Source of the DNA: Paraspadella gotoi
Lineage: Eukaryota; Chaetognatha
Length of the DNA: 64,000 nucleotides
Direction of reading: 5' to 3'
NCBI GenBank assembly: GCA_051294375.1
Contig: CM119268.1
Span: forward strand, 21,300,553 to 21,364,552
Shown here: piece after piece, positions 28,721 to 56,224 of the stretch
Numbering within the stretch: the first letter of the stretch is position 1
How the letters are laid out: each line of letters starts with the position of its first letter
Notes under the pieces: generated by a model
Told to the model about the DNA's origin: nothing
Database searches by the model: none
The model's input: the letters and a program-made list of their open reading frames with translations, nothing else
Translations under genes and position numbers: made by a program

Positions 28721-28823
28721 ACCCCACTAGTTCCTTCCTCTCTTTTCTCCCTCTACCCCACTAATTCTTTCCTCTCTTTTCTCCTTCTACCCCACTAATT
28801 CCTTCCTCTTTTTTTCCCCACAG

Positions 28824-44194
<15,371 letters not shown>

Positions 44195-44814
44195 GTGGGA
44201 TAGAGATTTGTGGGTGCTTTGTAGATGCTGTGTGGGTGAGTCACCCTGTGGAGGATGTGTGGATAAGTCGCTCTGCGGATTGTGTGTAGATGATTCACTG
44301 TGTGTATGAGTTACTGAGTGGATTCTTGGTGAATCGATATTCTTTGTGCTATGTGGTTGAGTGCATGCTTTGTGGATGAGTCACATTGCGTAGTATGCTT
44401 TGTGGAAGCTTTCACGTTGAGTCATTTTGAGGATGATTGTGGATAATTTGTGGATAAGTGGGCGCTTTGTGAAGATCAGTTTGTGAAAACAATGAACTCC
44501 GGTGGATGCTTCTTGAATTAGTTGCAGTAAAATTATAAATGTATATAAAGTGCATTGAAGTGTGTTAAAATTGCGCTTACAGCAAATAATATATAAAACC
44601 TATTTCCCAACCAAAATGTTTATTTCCGATTGGCCGAGAGTTGGAGTCAGCGAGGAAAAAGAGAAAAGGGAAAAGTGTTTGGAGCAGCTGAACTTCTTTG
44701 TGGATTTTCTGGGGAAATAAGAAGAAGAAAAAAAGGTCGACAAAAGGTCGAAAAGGAAGGTTATATTGCGATATATTGAGAAAATAATGCAATATAGATG
44801 GAAAATCCATGTTT

Positions 44815-44815
<1 letters not shown>

Positions 44816-44888
<73 letters not shown>
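44816..44888. repeat. (CT)n tract at the left edge of the duplicated segment
   Basis: A pure CT tract. The second copy of the duplicated segment begins (after 25 Ns) at exactly the base that follows this tract. Confidence 0.96.
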
Positions 44889-44891
<3 letters not shown>

Positions 44892-44959
44892 TGGTCTTTC
44901 CGAGTCAACGACAAATAAGAGGCCGTCAAAAATCGTCGGCCGTAATATGAGATGAGAGG

Positions 44960-46540
44960 ACGATGAGACAGAGACAGAGACAGACAATGAGACAGAAACA
45001 GACAATTAGAAAGAGACAGAGACAGACAATGAGACAGAGACAGAGACAGACAATGAGACAGAGATAGACAATGAGACAGAGACAGAGACAGACAATGAGA
45101 CAGAGACAGAGACAGACAATGAGACAGAGACAGAGACAAACAATGAGTGAGAGACAGAGACAGACAATGAGACAGAGACAGAGATAGACAATGAGACAGA
45201 GACAGAGACAGACAATGAGACAGAGACAGAGACAGACAATGAGACAGAGACAGAGATAGACAATGAGACAGAGACAGACAATGAGACAGAGACAGAGACA
45301 GACAATGAGACAGAGACAGAGACAGACAATGAGACAGAGACAGAGATAGACAATGAGACAGAGACAAAGACAGACAATGAGACAGAGACAGAGACAGACA
45401 ATGAGACAGAGACAGAGATAGACAATGAGAAAGAGACAGAGACAGACAATGAGACAGAGACAAACAATGAGAAAGAGACAGAGACAAACAATGAGACAGA
45501 GACAGAGACAGACAATGAGACAGAGACAGAGATAGACAATGAGACAGAGACAGAGACAGACAATGAGACAGAGACAGAGACAGACAATGAGACAGAGACA
45601 GAGACAGACAATGAGACAGAGACAGAGACAGACAATGAGACAGAGACAGAGACAGACAATGAGACAGAGACAGAGACAGACAATGAGTCAGAGACAGAGA
45701 CAGACAATGAGACAGAGACAGAGATAGACAATGAGACAGAGACAGAGACAGACAATGAGACAGAGACAGACAATGAGACAGAGACAGAGATAGACAATGA
45801 GACAGAGACAGAGACAGACAATGAGACAGAGACAGAGATAGACAATGAGACAGAGACAGAGACAGACAATGAGACAGAGACAGAGACAGACAATGAGACA
45901 GAGACAGAGATAGACAATGAGACAGAGACAGAGACAGACAATGAGACAGAGACAGAGACAAACAATGAGAAAGAGACAGAGACAAACAATGAGACAGAGA
46001 CAGAGACAAACAATGAGACAGAGACAGAGACAGACAATGAGACAGAGACAGAGATAGACCATGAGACAGAGACAGAGACAGACAATGAGACAGAGACCGA
46101 GACAAACAATGAGAAAGAGACAGATACAAACAATGAGACAGAGACAGAGACAAACAATGAGACAGAGACAGAGATAGACAATGAGACAGAGACAAAGACA
46201 GACAATGAGACAGAGACAGAGACAGACAATGAGACAGAGACAGAGATAGACAATGAGACAGAGACAGAGACAGACAATGAGACAGAGACAGAGACAAACA
46301 ATGAGACAGAGACAGAGACAAATAATTGAGACAGAGACAGACAATGAGACAGAGACAGAGACAGACAATGAGACAGAGACAGAGACAGACAATGAGACAG
46401 AGACAGAGACAAACAATGAAAAGAGACAGAGACAAACAATGAGACAGAGACAGAGACAAACAATGAGACAGAGACAGAGACAGACAATGAGACAGAGACA
46501 GAGACAGACAATGAGACAGAGACAGAGACTGACAATGATA
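44960..46540. repeat. 24-bp minisatellite (GAGACAGAGACAGAGACAGACAAT)-type array, copy 1
   Basis: About 1.6 kb of 18- and 24-bp units built from GAGACA and GACAAT. Rare variants (GAGATAGACCATG, GACCGAGAC, AGATACAAAC) give an order that can be matched unit by unit in copy 2. Open frames of over 600 codons cross it as an artefact of unit length divisible by 3. Confidence 0.95.
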
Positions 46541-47215
46541 CAACGACGAATGAACGAGATGAACAAATGAGACTAACGAATGCATGAGAGAACGACGAAC
46601 GAATGAGAGACAAACGAATGAGACAAACGAATGAATGAGTCAAAAGACGAGACAGACGATGAAGAGAACGACGAACGAATGAGACAAACAATGACTGAGA
46701 GAACGACGAACAAATGAGACAAATGAACAAATGAGAGAACATCGAGACAGAACGATGCGAGAACGACTCAATGAATGAGACAAACAAATGAGACAAACAA
46801 ATTAATGAGAAAACAATGAACGAATCAGACAAACAAATGAGGCTAACGAATAAATTAGGAGATCAACGAACGAATGAGATGAACGCATGAGTCGAACGGA
46901 ATGAATGAGACAAACGACGAGACAGATTGATGAACGAATGAAACTAACGAATGAGACGAACATATCAATGAAAGAACGATGAACGAATGAGACGAACGAA
47001 TGAATTGGAGAACGATGAACGAATGAACGAAGGAATGAAAGGGAGAACGATGAACGAATGAGACGAAGGAATGAAAGGGAGAACGATGAACGAATAAGAC
47101 GAAGGAATGGAAAGGGAGAACGATGAACGAATGAGACGAAGGAATGAAAGGAGAACGATGAACGAATGAGACGAAAGAATGAATGGGAGAACGCGAGACA
47201 GAGGATGAAGAGAGA
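46541..47215. repeat. ACGAATGAGA-type minisatellite, copy 1
   Basis: Degenerate GAACGATGAACGAATGAG units, becoming a regular 36-bp repeat with GACGAAGGAATGAAAGGG at about 46980-47190. Confidence 0.9.
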
Positions 47216-47409
47216 GGACAATGAACTTTCGATCCTCCAACTTCGAGTTTATGACGGTCGCGTTATTCTTTATTTATTCAAAAGTTACTCCACATTTTCC
47301 TTATTATATTCCCTTATCTATAGAAAACTTTTTTTTCTCTCTTTTTTTTTTAGTTTTTCTTTTCCTTTTCTTTCTTATAGGTTTTTTATTATCTATATTC
47401 GTGACTTTC

Positions 47410-47415
47410 TTTCTC

Positions 47416-47490
<75 letters not shown>

Positions 47491-47515
47491 TTTCTTTCTT
47501 ACTTTCTTTCTTTCA
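47410..47515. repeat. (TTTC)n array, copy 1
   Basis: A TTTC array; the copy 2 equivalent is about 53915-54000 and differs in length. Confidence 0.93.
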
Positions 47516-47984
47516 TACATTAATTCATTCTTTCTTTCTTTTCTCTTCTTTTTTGTTTTTATTTTGTGGTTTTTATCTCAGTTTCTCTCTTTCTTATTTC
47601 TCATTAATTAATTTCTAAATCCATCTCTTTATTTCATATCATTCGTTTCTTCCCCCTCTGACTCTTTCTATCAGACTATCTTCTTTCTCCTCTATAAGTT
47701 ATTCCCCTGAAATCTTTCTCCCGTCTCCGAAGACCAGGTCACCGTAATCTCAAATTCGCGCGTTCCGATTCTCGCTTCAGATGTAATTTATTGAACAATC
47801 AACTGACCTTTAAATAAATCAAAGACTCTTTTGTTTGAAAAAAGATTTATAACATAAACTTTATGATAAAGATTGAAATAAAAATAATATAATACAATCG
47901 CTGGAAATTAACAAGGTACAGGAAAATGTTTTTGTTTCGACGATTAAAAAGTCTGGTTGTTGTTGTTGTCTTTTTCGTCCATTG

Positions 47985-48240
47985 GCGGTCGTGCGGTCGG
48001 GATTCGAACCCCGCGACTCCAATGGCCATAATTCAGGCGCTAAACTACTCCGCCCGTGTGTGTCGGGCTGACCGACGCGCCAACTCTCTGCAGGCGACCG
48101 CCTTGTCGGGATTCTCGGTCTACAACGCGTTCTCGTCGGGCGACCCTAGTCTGGCTACCGACAAAAGCCGACAACCTTACGTCTCTCGTCTTCCTGATTC
48201 CGACGCGAGATTGAAAACGAAGAACTGAACGAGAACGCGC
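47985..48240 (-). mobile_element. tRNA-derived SINE-like element, copy 1
   Basis: Same element as 54490-54730 with small indels (CGTGCGGTCGG for CGGCGGTCGG). Confidence 0.6.
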
Positions 48241-48379
48241 ATGAGCCTGAATCACGGATCTGAAATAGGAGGAAAGAGGAAAAGTTGGGCACTATTATCC
48301 CAAAATCACCCATTTCTGCTTCAGAATATATATGTAAACTTAATTAATTGAAATATTCAATGCCTTAAACTCTTCCAAA

Positions 48380-48530
48380 ATTCTTCAAGCTAATCCCGTA
48401 ACTACCCTAATGACCTTTATTAATCCCTAATCCATAACAAATCTTTAAACCTAACCCTAAATACTAATCCCTAACCTAATTCCTTATCTTGAATATACTA
48501 ATCTAACTTAAAAAATTAAAACCCTAGAAT
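48380..48530. repeat. Degenerate telomere-like CCCTAA words
   Basis: AATCCCTAA, CCTAACCCTAA and CTAACC words are interspersed. Similar patches are at 51010-51066, 54895-55030, 57480-57530 and 57810-57910. They are too degenerate to be functional telomere repeats. Confidence 0.6.
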
Positions 48531-49522
48531 TTGAACTGAAAGGCAGCACTTTTGAATAAAATATGGCCAAAAGGTACAATTAGATACTTGAAGATGTAGA
48601 TTTTCGGGGTAAAAGATGGCCCCAAAGTCTCAAACCTGACTTTTAATTTGCTAATCTTTTATCTAATTTTACCTTTATCAATATTATCTACATATAAAGT
48701 ATGAAATTTTTTACTTTAGTTTATTTTAATACAAAACAATTTTTCTCTATCGCCCTTGATAATTACTTTAGGCTCCCCTTATATACCCTTATTATATAGG
48801 GAATACCCTATAATTCTTTGGCCTAATATACTTAACAAAACTAATTTCTAGTAGTTTTAGTAGAAAACCCTTAGCGGTTAACCCTACCTGTAATAAAATA
48901 GGAGAAGAATGACGATGATGAAGACTGGAATAAGAAATCGTGGATTTCCGATGATTTTGAAAAGACCTTATGCAAAGAAAATAATATTTATTATAGATTC
49001 AAAGCTAATATTTGAAAAATAATTTATAAAAGTAGTTACTAAATACGTCCGATTTTTATCTACTTTTTATCGACTCAATTAATTATGAACGAGTTTATTT
49101 GTGTGTACAAAATAGATAGACAAACGGCTTAATACGAAAATCTTTTTTTCTTTTTTAAAAAGAACCCTTTGCTAATCTATTCATCATTAGTGCATTTAGA
49201 CAGTTTATGGAAGTAGTTTATAAAAAATCAAAATTGAGGGAGAGAAAGAGGAGAAAGAAATAGAGAGAGAGATTGAGCAGAGAGGAGAGAGACGAGAGAG
49301 AGAGAGGAAGAGAGAGGAGAGGGAGAAGAAGGAGGAGAAGAGAAGAGAATTAAAGCTCCAACAAAGGTTGAGGGAAAAGACAACAACCAGAAGTGGTGAG
49401 GACAGCTGAAGTTTAGATACAGGAGGGAAAAAAAATCGTATGTGAGAATAAAATCTTTATACAACTAAAATGAAAGGAACAGAAAAGAAAATCATATACC
49501 TAAAAAAACAACAAAGACTAAC

Positions 49523-50909
49523 CCTTGAGAGGGATGGGCCAGGTGTCGATCTCCTGCGCCAGCAACTCGGCGATGACCTCGATCCTCGAAACGGACCGCA
49601 AGATGGCGACGGCCGGAACTTTTACGACGACAGTAGCCCAAAAAAGGACAACGAGCAGAAAGAAAAATCATGAGGGACTGACATGAAAGAGGCTGTTTAC
49701 GCCCGCGGCCTTGAAGGCTGACTCCTCGGAAGGACAGAATTCACCTTGGGACATTTAAGGGTTGATGAGGATGAGTAGATGACAAGAACATGACAAGAAA
49801 CAATGACAAGACAATGGACAAGAACAATTACCTTCTTACCTTAAGTTTTGAAGCAGATAAACAAAAAAAGTAAGAGAAGGAGAATGAAGCAACTCAGCGC
49901 CGACATTAATGGAACGAAGAAAAGAGAAATCCAAAAACACAGTCTGGAAAATAAATAAACATTCCAATGATCCCGCATTAATCTTTAATTGCGAAATTAC
50001 ATAAACAATTTCATTATTCATCCAATTTAAACACCATAATTATGTTACTTTATTCTAAAGTCAAACATTAACGTCGAAATGAAATTGACCAGTAGGATGG
50101 CATCTGATAATCCAAATAGTTTGCCACGCGAGGCTTTTATAAATCCCGAGTCATTTTTTCTGTAGGTATGCATATTATCATTTGAGCCAATAACGAGCGT
50201 TTTTAGGCTAAATAATATAGAAGCGGTTACTAAAATAAAAAAAGGATCGAAATTGTATCTACAATATCCTTTTTTTGAGTAAATAAATTTTTTCCCATCT
50301 ATATTTTTTTATTTTTTTATAATTTTTTTTTTGAAAACTTTAAAACAGCTAAGCCCCAAAAAGAAGCTATAATTGTTTGAGCTTTGAAGGCTGGTTTGTA
50401 ATTATATAGGATCGCCAAACAGTTGCCTTTTTCTCTCACAGCCATCTTAGAGTTGTCAACAAATTTAAGCAACTGAAGACCTCGGATGAGCTGTTGGAAG
50501 CAGAAATAAAATGCTTTTATCATAACTTTTAAACTTTTTTTTGACCAGATCTTAAGAAATCTTGTCTATTTGCTATTTTATGGTCGCAGCGGTAGATTCA
50601 AACCCACGTAAGATTCAAAGCACACAACATAAAAACTGACTTACTAACAAAAACGACAGCAACAAACCCTTGCCTGCGTATAGACGAGACCTAATACGTT
50701 TCGCTCCAACAAAAATTGAACGTTCCCACGAGAGACATAACGCGCCTGCTTTTTGTTCGCCGTTCGCCGCCTGGTGGTCGACAGCAGTACTTGAACTTAA
50801 AAGACGGGCGGGAAGTCGACGAGAAAAGTCGAGCCAGAGTAGCAAGGAAGTCGACGACGGAGAGACGCCAAAACTGTTGTCCCGCGTAAGTCTTCCCAGC
50901 AGAGGATCT
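49523..50909 (-). pseudogene. Frame-broken copy of three TMC exons
   Basis: Counterparts of the intact exons at 56005-56416 and 57141-57376 lie at 50674-50909, 49840-49943 and 49523-49744. The first has the same length but about nine compensating indels; the second is 104 instead of 99 bp; the third is 222 instead of 220 bp. Splice sites, including the GC donor, are preserved. Because the changes are mostly indels, I favour uncorrected assembly sequence over a true pseudogene. Confidence 0.75.
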
Positions 50910-51372
50910 CTAAGATTTAGAAAGTTCAGGGGGTAAAGGCTGCCACTTGTCAGCTCTTTTTTTTTTCAAAAGTTCTCCATTCCTCAAATTAATTTGAATG
51001 CTAATATTTGACCATAATCTAAACCTTATTCTTAAACCCTAATCTTTTAACCCTAACCCTTAACCCTATGATTGGACTAAAACACCAAACCGCTTTCAAT
51101 CAGTGGCCATTGGTGCCGGAGGCGAGGTCATTCACCTCCCAACCCAAATGTCCGGTTCTGGCCTGTTGGTCGCCTTGCAGTTAAGAGGGACTGGGCACGC
51201 TTAACCCGCCTGTAACACGGGTGTTAAAGCCTGCATCCGAAGCTCAGGACTGCTTAATGCTTATATTGAACAGTTCTGTCATTAACACATAAACAATAAT
51301 TACTGTCTCTTCAACATAAACCTAAACCTTACCTTATTCTTAAACCATAATTTTTAACCCTAACCGTTAACC

Positions 51373-51397
51373 NNNNNNNNNNNNNNNNNNNNNNNNN
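51373..51397. other. Assembly gap (25 N) between duplicate copies
   Basis: The sequence on its right restarts the segment already seen from 44889. Confidence 0.99.
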
Positions 51398-51469
51398 CGT
51401 TGGTCTTTCCGAGTCAACGACAAATAAGAGGCCGTCAAAAATCGTCGCGCGTAATATGAGATGAGAGGA

Positions 51470-53720
51470 CGATGAGACAGAGACAGAGACAGACAATGAG
51501 ACAGAAACAGACAATTAGAAAGAGACAGAGACAGACAATGAGACAGAGACAGAGACAGACAATGAGACAGAGATAGACAATGAGACAGAGACAGAGACAG
51601 ACAATGAGACAGAGACAGAGACAGACAATGAGACAGAGACAGAGACAAACAATGAGTGAGAGACAGAGACAGACAATGAGACAGAGACAGAGATAGACAA
51701 TGAGACAGAGACAGAGACAGACAATGAGACAGAGACAGAGACAGACAATGAGACAGAGACAGAGATAGACAATGAGACAGAGACAGACAATGAGACAGAG
51801 ACAGAGACAGACAATGAGACAGAGACAGAGACAGACAATGAGACAGAGACAGAGATAGACAATGAGACAGAGACAAAGACAGACAATGAGACAGAGACAG
51901 AGACAGACAATGAGACAGAGACAGAGATAGACAATGAGAAAGAGACAGAGACAGACAATGAGACAGAGACAAACAATGAGAAAGAGACAGAGACAAACAA
52001 TGAGACAGAGACAGAGACAGACAATGAGACAGAGACAGAGATAGACAATGAGACAGAGACAGAGACAGACAATGAGACAGAGACAGAGACAGACAATGAG
52101 ACAGAGACAGAGACAGACAATGAGACAGAGACAGAGACAGACAATGAGACAGAGACAGAGACAGACAATGAGACAGAGACAGAGACAGACAATGAGTCAG
52201 AGACAGAGACAGACAATGAGACAGAGACAGAGATAGACAATGAGACAGAGACAGAGACAGACAATGAGACAGAGACAGACAATGAGACAGAGACAGAGAT
52301 AGACAATGAGACAGAGACAGAGACAGACAATGAGACAGAGACAGAGATAGACAATGAGACAGAGACAGAGACAGACAATGAGACAGAGACAGAGACAGAC
52401 AATGAGACAGAGACAGGATAGACAATGAGACAGAGACAGAGACAGACAATGAGACAGAGACAGAGACAAACAATGAGAAAGAGACAGAGACAAACAATGA
52501 GACAGAGACAGAGACAAACAATGAGACAGAGACAGAGACAGACAATGAGACAGAGACAGAGATAGACCATGAGACAGAGACAGAGACAGACAATGAGACA
52601 GAGACCGAGACAAACAATGAGAAAGAGACAGATACAAACAATGAGACAGAGACAGAGACAAACAATGAGACAGAGACAGAGATAGACAATGAGACAGAGA
52701 CAAAGACAGACAATGAGACAGAGACAGAGACAGACAATGAGACAGAGACAGAGATAGACAATGAGACAGAGACAGAGACAGACAATGAGACAGAGACAGA
52801 GACAAACAATGAGACAGAGACAGAGACAAATAATTGAGACAGAGACAGACAATGAGACAGAGACAGAGACAGACAATGAGACAGAGACAGAGACAGACAA
52901 TGAGACAGAGACAGAGACAAACAATGAAGAAGAGACAGAGACAGAACAATGAGACAGAGACAGAGACAGAACAATGAGACAGAGACAGACAGACAATGAG
53001 ACAGAGACAGAGACAGACAATGAGACAGAGACAGAGACTGACAATGATACAACGACGAATGAACGAGATGAACAAATGAGACTAACGAATGCATGAGAGA
53101 ACGACGAACGAATGAGACAAACGAATGAGACAAACGAATGAATGAGTCAAAAGACGAGACAGACGATGAGAGAACGACGAACGAATGAGACAAACAAATG
53201 ACTGAGAGAACGACGAACAAATGAGACAAATGAACAAATGAGAGAACATCGAGACAGACGATGCGAGAACGACTCAATGAATGAGACAAACAAATGAGAC
53301 AAACAAATTAATGAGAAAACAATGAACGAATCAGACAAACAAATGAGGCTAACGAATAAATAGGAGATCAACGAACGAATGAGATGAACGCATGAGTCGA
53401 ACGAATGAATGAGACAAACGACGAGACAGATGATGAACGAATGAAACTAACGAATGAGACGAACATATCAATGAAAGAACGATGAACGAATGAGACGAAC
53501 GAATGAATTGGAGAACGATGAACGAATGAGACGAAGGAATGAAAGGGAGAACGATGAACGAATGAGACGAAGGAATGAAAGGGAGAACGATGAACGAATA
53601 AGACGAAGGAATGAAAGGGAGAACGATGAACGAATGAGACGAAGGAATGAAAGGGAGAACGATGAACGAATGAGACGAAAGAATGAATGGGAGAACGCGA
53701 GACAGAGGATGAAGAGAGAG
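51470..53720. repeat. Minisatellite arrays, copy 2
   Basis: The GAGACAGAGACAGACAAT array (about 51470-53040) is followed by the ACGAATGAGA array (about 53040-53710), mirroring copy 1 with the same variant order. Confidence 0.94.
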
Positions 53721-53914
53721 GACAATGAACTTTCGATCCTCCAACTTCGAGTTTATGACGTCGCGTTATTCTTTATTTATTCAAAAGTTACCTCCACATT
53801 TTCCTTATTATATTTCCCTTATCTATAGAAAACTTTTTTTTCTCTCTTTTTTTTTTAGTTTTTCTTTTCCTTTTCTTTCTTATAGGTTTTTTATTATCTA
53901 TATTCGTGACTTTC

Positions 53915-53920
53915 TTTCTC

Positions 53921-54000
<80 letters not shown>
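53915..54000. repeat. (TTTC)n array, copy 2
   Basis: Purer than the copy 1 equivalent. Confidence 0.93.
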
Positions 54001-54489
54001 TTTTCTTTCTTACTTTCTTTCTTTCATACATTAATTCATTCTTTCTTTCTTTTCTCTCTTTTTGTTTTTATTTTTGGTTTTTTATCTCAGTTTTCTCTCT
54101 TTCTTTATTTCTCAATTAATTAATTTCTAAATCCATCTCTTTATTTCATATCATTCGTTCTTCCCCCTCTGACTCTTTCTATCAGACTATCTTCTTTCTC
54201 CTCTATAAGTTATTCCCCTGAAATCTTTCTCCCGTCTCCGAAGACCAGGTCACCGTAATCTCAAATTCGCGCGTTCGATTCTCGCTCGATGTAATTTATT
54301 GAACAATCAACTGACTTTAAAGTAAATCAAAGACTCTTTTGTTTGAAAAAAGATTTATAACATAAACTTTATGATAAAGATTGAAATAAAAGATAATATA
54401 ATACAATCGCTGGAAATTAACAAGGTACAGGAAAATGTTTTTGTTTCGACGATTAAAAAGTCTGGTTGTTGTTGTTGTCTTTTTCGTCC

Positions 54490-54730
54490 ATTGGCGGTCG
54501 GCGGTCGGGATTCGAACCCGCGACTCCAATGGCCATAATTCAGGCGCTAAACTACTCCGCCCGTTGTGTCGGGCTGACCGACGCGCCAACTCTCTCGCCA
54601 GGCGACCGCCTTGTCGGGATTCTCGGTCTACGAACGGTCTCGTCGGGCGACCCCCTAGTCTGGCTACCGACAAAAGCCGACAACCTTACGTCTCTCGTCT
54701 TCCTGGATTCCGACGCGAGATGAAAACGAA
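54490..54730 (-). mobile_element. tRNA-derived SINE-like element, copy 2
   Basis: On the minus strand it has an A-box TAGTTTAGCGCC (54543-54554 on +) and a perfect B-box GGTTCGAATCC (54508-54518). A short acceptor-like GGCGG/CCGCC pairing brackets a tRNA-like 70 bp. The GC-rich body upstream (to about 54730) holds an internal repeat of TCGGGATTC words. Confidence 0.65.
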
Positions 54731-55775
54731 GAACTTGAACGAGAACGCGATGAGCCTGAATCACGGATCTGAAAAGGAGGAAAGAGGAAAAGTTGGGCAC
54801 TATTATCCCAAAATCACCCATTTCTGTTCAGAATATATATGTAAACTTAATTTTAATTGAAATATTCAATGCCTTAAACTCTTCCAAAATTCTCAAGCTA
54901 ATCCCTAACCTTGATCCCTAATCCCGAACCCTAATTATTAATCCCTAATCCATAACCAAATCTTTAACCTAACCCCTAATACTAATCCCTAACCTAATCC
55001 TTATCTTGAAATACTAATCTAACTTAAAAAATTAATAACCCTGAATTTGAACTGAAAGGCAGCACTTTTGAAAAATATGGCCAAAAGGTACAATTAGATA
55101 CTTGAAGGATGTAGTTTCGGGGTAAAAGAGGCCCCAAAGTCTCAAACCTGACTTTTAATTTGCTAATCTTTTATCTAATTTTACTTTATCAATATTATCT
55201 ACATATAAAGTATGAAATTTTTACTTTAGTTTATTTAAATACAAAACAATTTTTCTCTATCGCCCTTGATAATTACTTTAGGCTCCCCTTATTATTACCC
55301 TTATTATTATAGGGAATACCCTATAATTCTTTGGCCTTAATATACTTAACAAAACTAATTTTCTAGTAGTTTTAGTAGAAACCCTTAGCGGTTAACCCTA
55401 CCTGTAATAAAATAGGAGAAGAATGACGATGATGAAGACTGGAATAAGAAATCCGTGATTCCCGATGATTTTGAAAAGACCTTATGAAAGAAAATAATAT
55501 TTATTATAGATTCAAAGCTAATATTTGAAAAATAATTTATAAAAGTAGTTACTAAATACGTCCGATTTTTATCTACTTTTTATCGACTTCAATTAATTAT
55601 GAACGAGGTTTTATTTGTGTGTACAAAAATAGATAGACAAACGGCTAATACGAAATCTTTTTTTTTCTTTTTTAAAAAGAAACCCTATTGCTAATTCTAT
55701 TCATCATTAGTGCATTTAGACAGTTTATGGAATGTAGTTTATAAAAATCAAAAATTGAGGGAGAGAGAAAGAGAG

Positions 55776-55782
<7 letters not shown>

Positions 55783-55835
<53 letters not shown>
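55783..55835. repeat. (GA)n tract
   Basis: A pure GA run in copy 2; copy 1 (about 49235-49340) is instead broken into GAGAGGAGAG variants. Confidence 0.95.
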
Positions 55836-55837
<2 letters not shown>

Positions 55838-56004
55838 AAAGCTTCCAACAAAGGGTTGAGGGAAAAGACAACAACCAGAGGGTGAGGACAGCTGAAGTTT
55901 AGATACAGGAGGGAAAAAAATCGTTGTGAGAATAAAATCTTATACCAACTAAAATGAAAGGAACAGAAAAGAAAATCATAACCAAAAAACAACCAAAGAC
56001 TAAC

Positions 56005-56224
56005 CCTTGAAGGGGATGGGCCAGGTGTCGATCTCCTGCGCCAGCAACTCGGCGATGACCTCGGATCCTCGAAACGGACCGCAAGATGGCGACGGCGGAA
56101 CTTTTACGACGACGTAGCCCAAAAAGAGGACAACGAGCAGAAAAGAAATCATGAGGGCTGACATGAAGAGGCTGTTTACGCCCGCGGCCTTGAAGGCTGA
56201 CTCCTCGGAAGGGACAGAATTCAC
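56005..56224 (-). CDS. tmc: TMC exon 7: CGPF signature
   Basis: It encodes VNSVPSEESAFKAAG, a TM (SALMISFLLVVLFLGYVVVKV) and PPSPSCGPFRGSEV, ending DTWPIPFK. It either ends at donor GTTAGT in phase 1 or continues three bases to a TAG stop. Confidence 0.88.

Larger units (their letters stand above)
44889..51372. repeat. Direct duplication, copy 1 (about 6.48 kb)
   Basis: It starts CGTTGGTCTTTCCGAGTC and ends CCCTAACCGTTAACC, and matches 51398-57827 in order throughout: minisatellites, SINE, TMC exons, telomere-like words. Differences are mostly single-base indels. Copy 1 TMC exons are frame-broken. Confidence 0.93.

Noticed and set aside
44960-46540. Regularly spaced short repeats resembling a CRISPR array
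   Set aside because: The units are contiguous with no unique spacers, and this is animal nuclear DNA.
44600-46585. Very long open frames (over 600 codons) of Ser/Leu/Val/Cys
   Set aside because: They are translations of the 18/24-bp minisatellite, whose units are multiples of three; all frames stay open. No gene structure. The same holds for 51367-53289.
47789-47900. Possible final TMC exon on the minus strand (LYYFYFNLYHKV..., ending at a stop)
   Set aside because: The acceptor and phase fit in copy 1, but the sequence is very AT-rich, has no convincing family match, and the other copy shifts frame by one base.
47985-48060. True tRNA gene
   Set aside because: A and B boxes are good but the arms do not form a full cloverleaf, and the GC-rich body identifies a tRNA-derived repeat.
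48380-48530. Interstitial telomere
   Set aside because: CCCTAA words are irregular and mixed with other A/T-rich words; no perfect run of several units.
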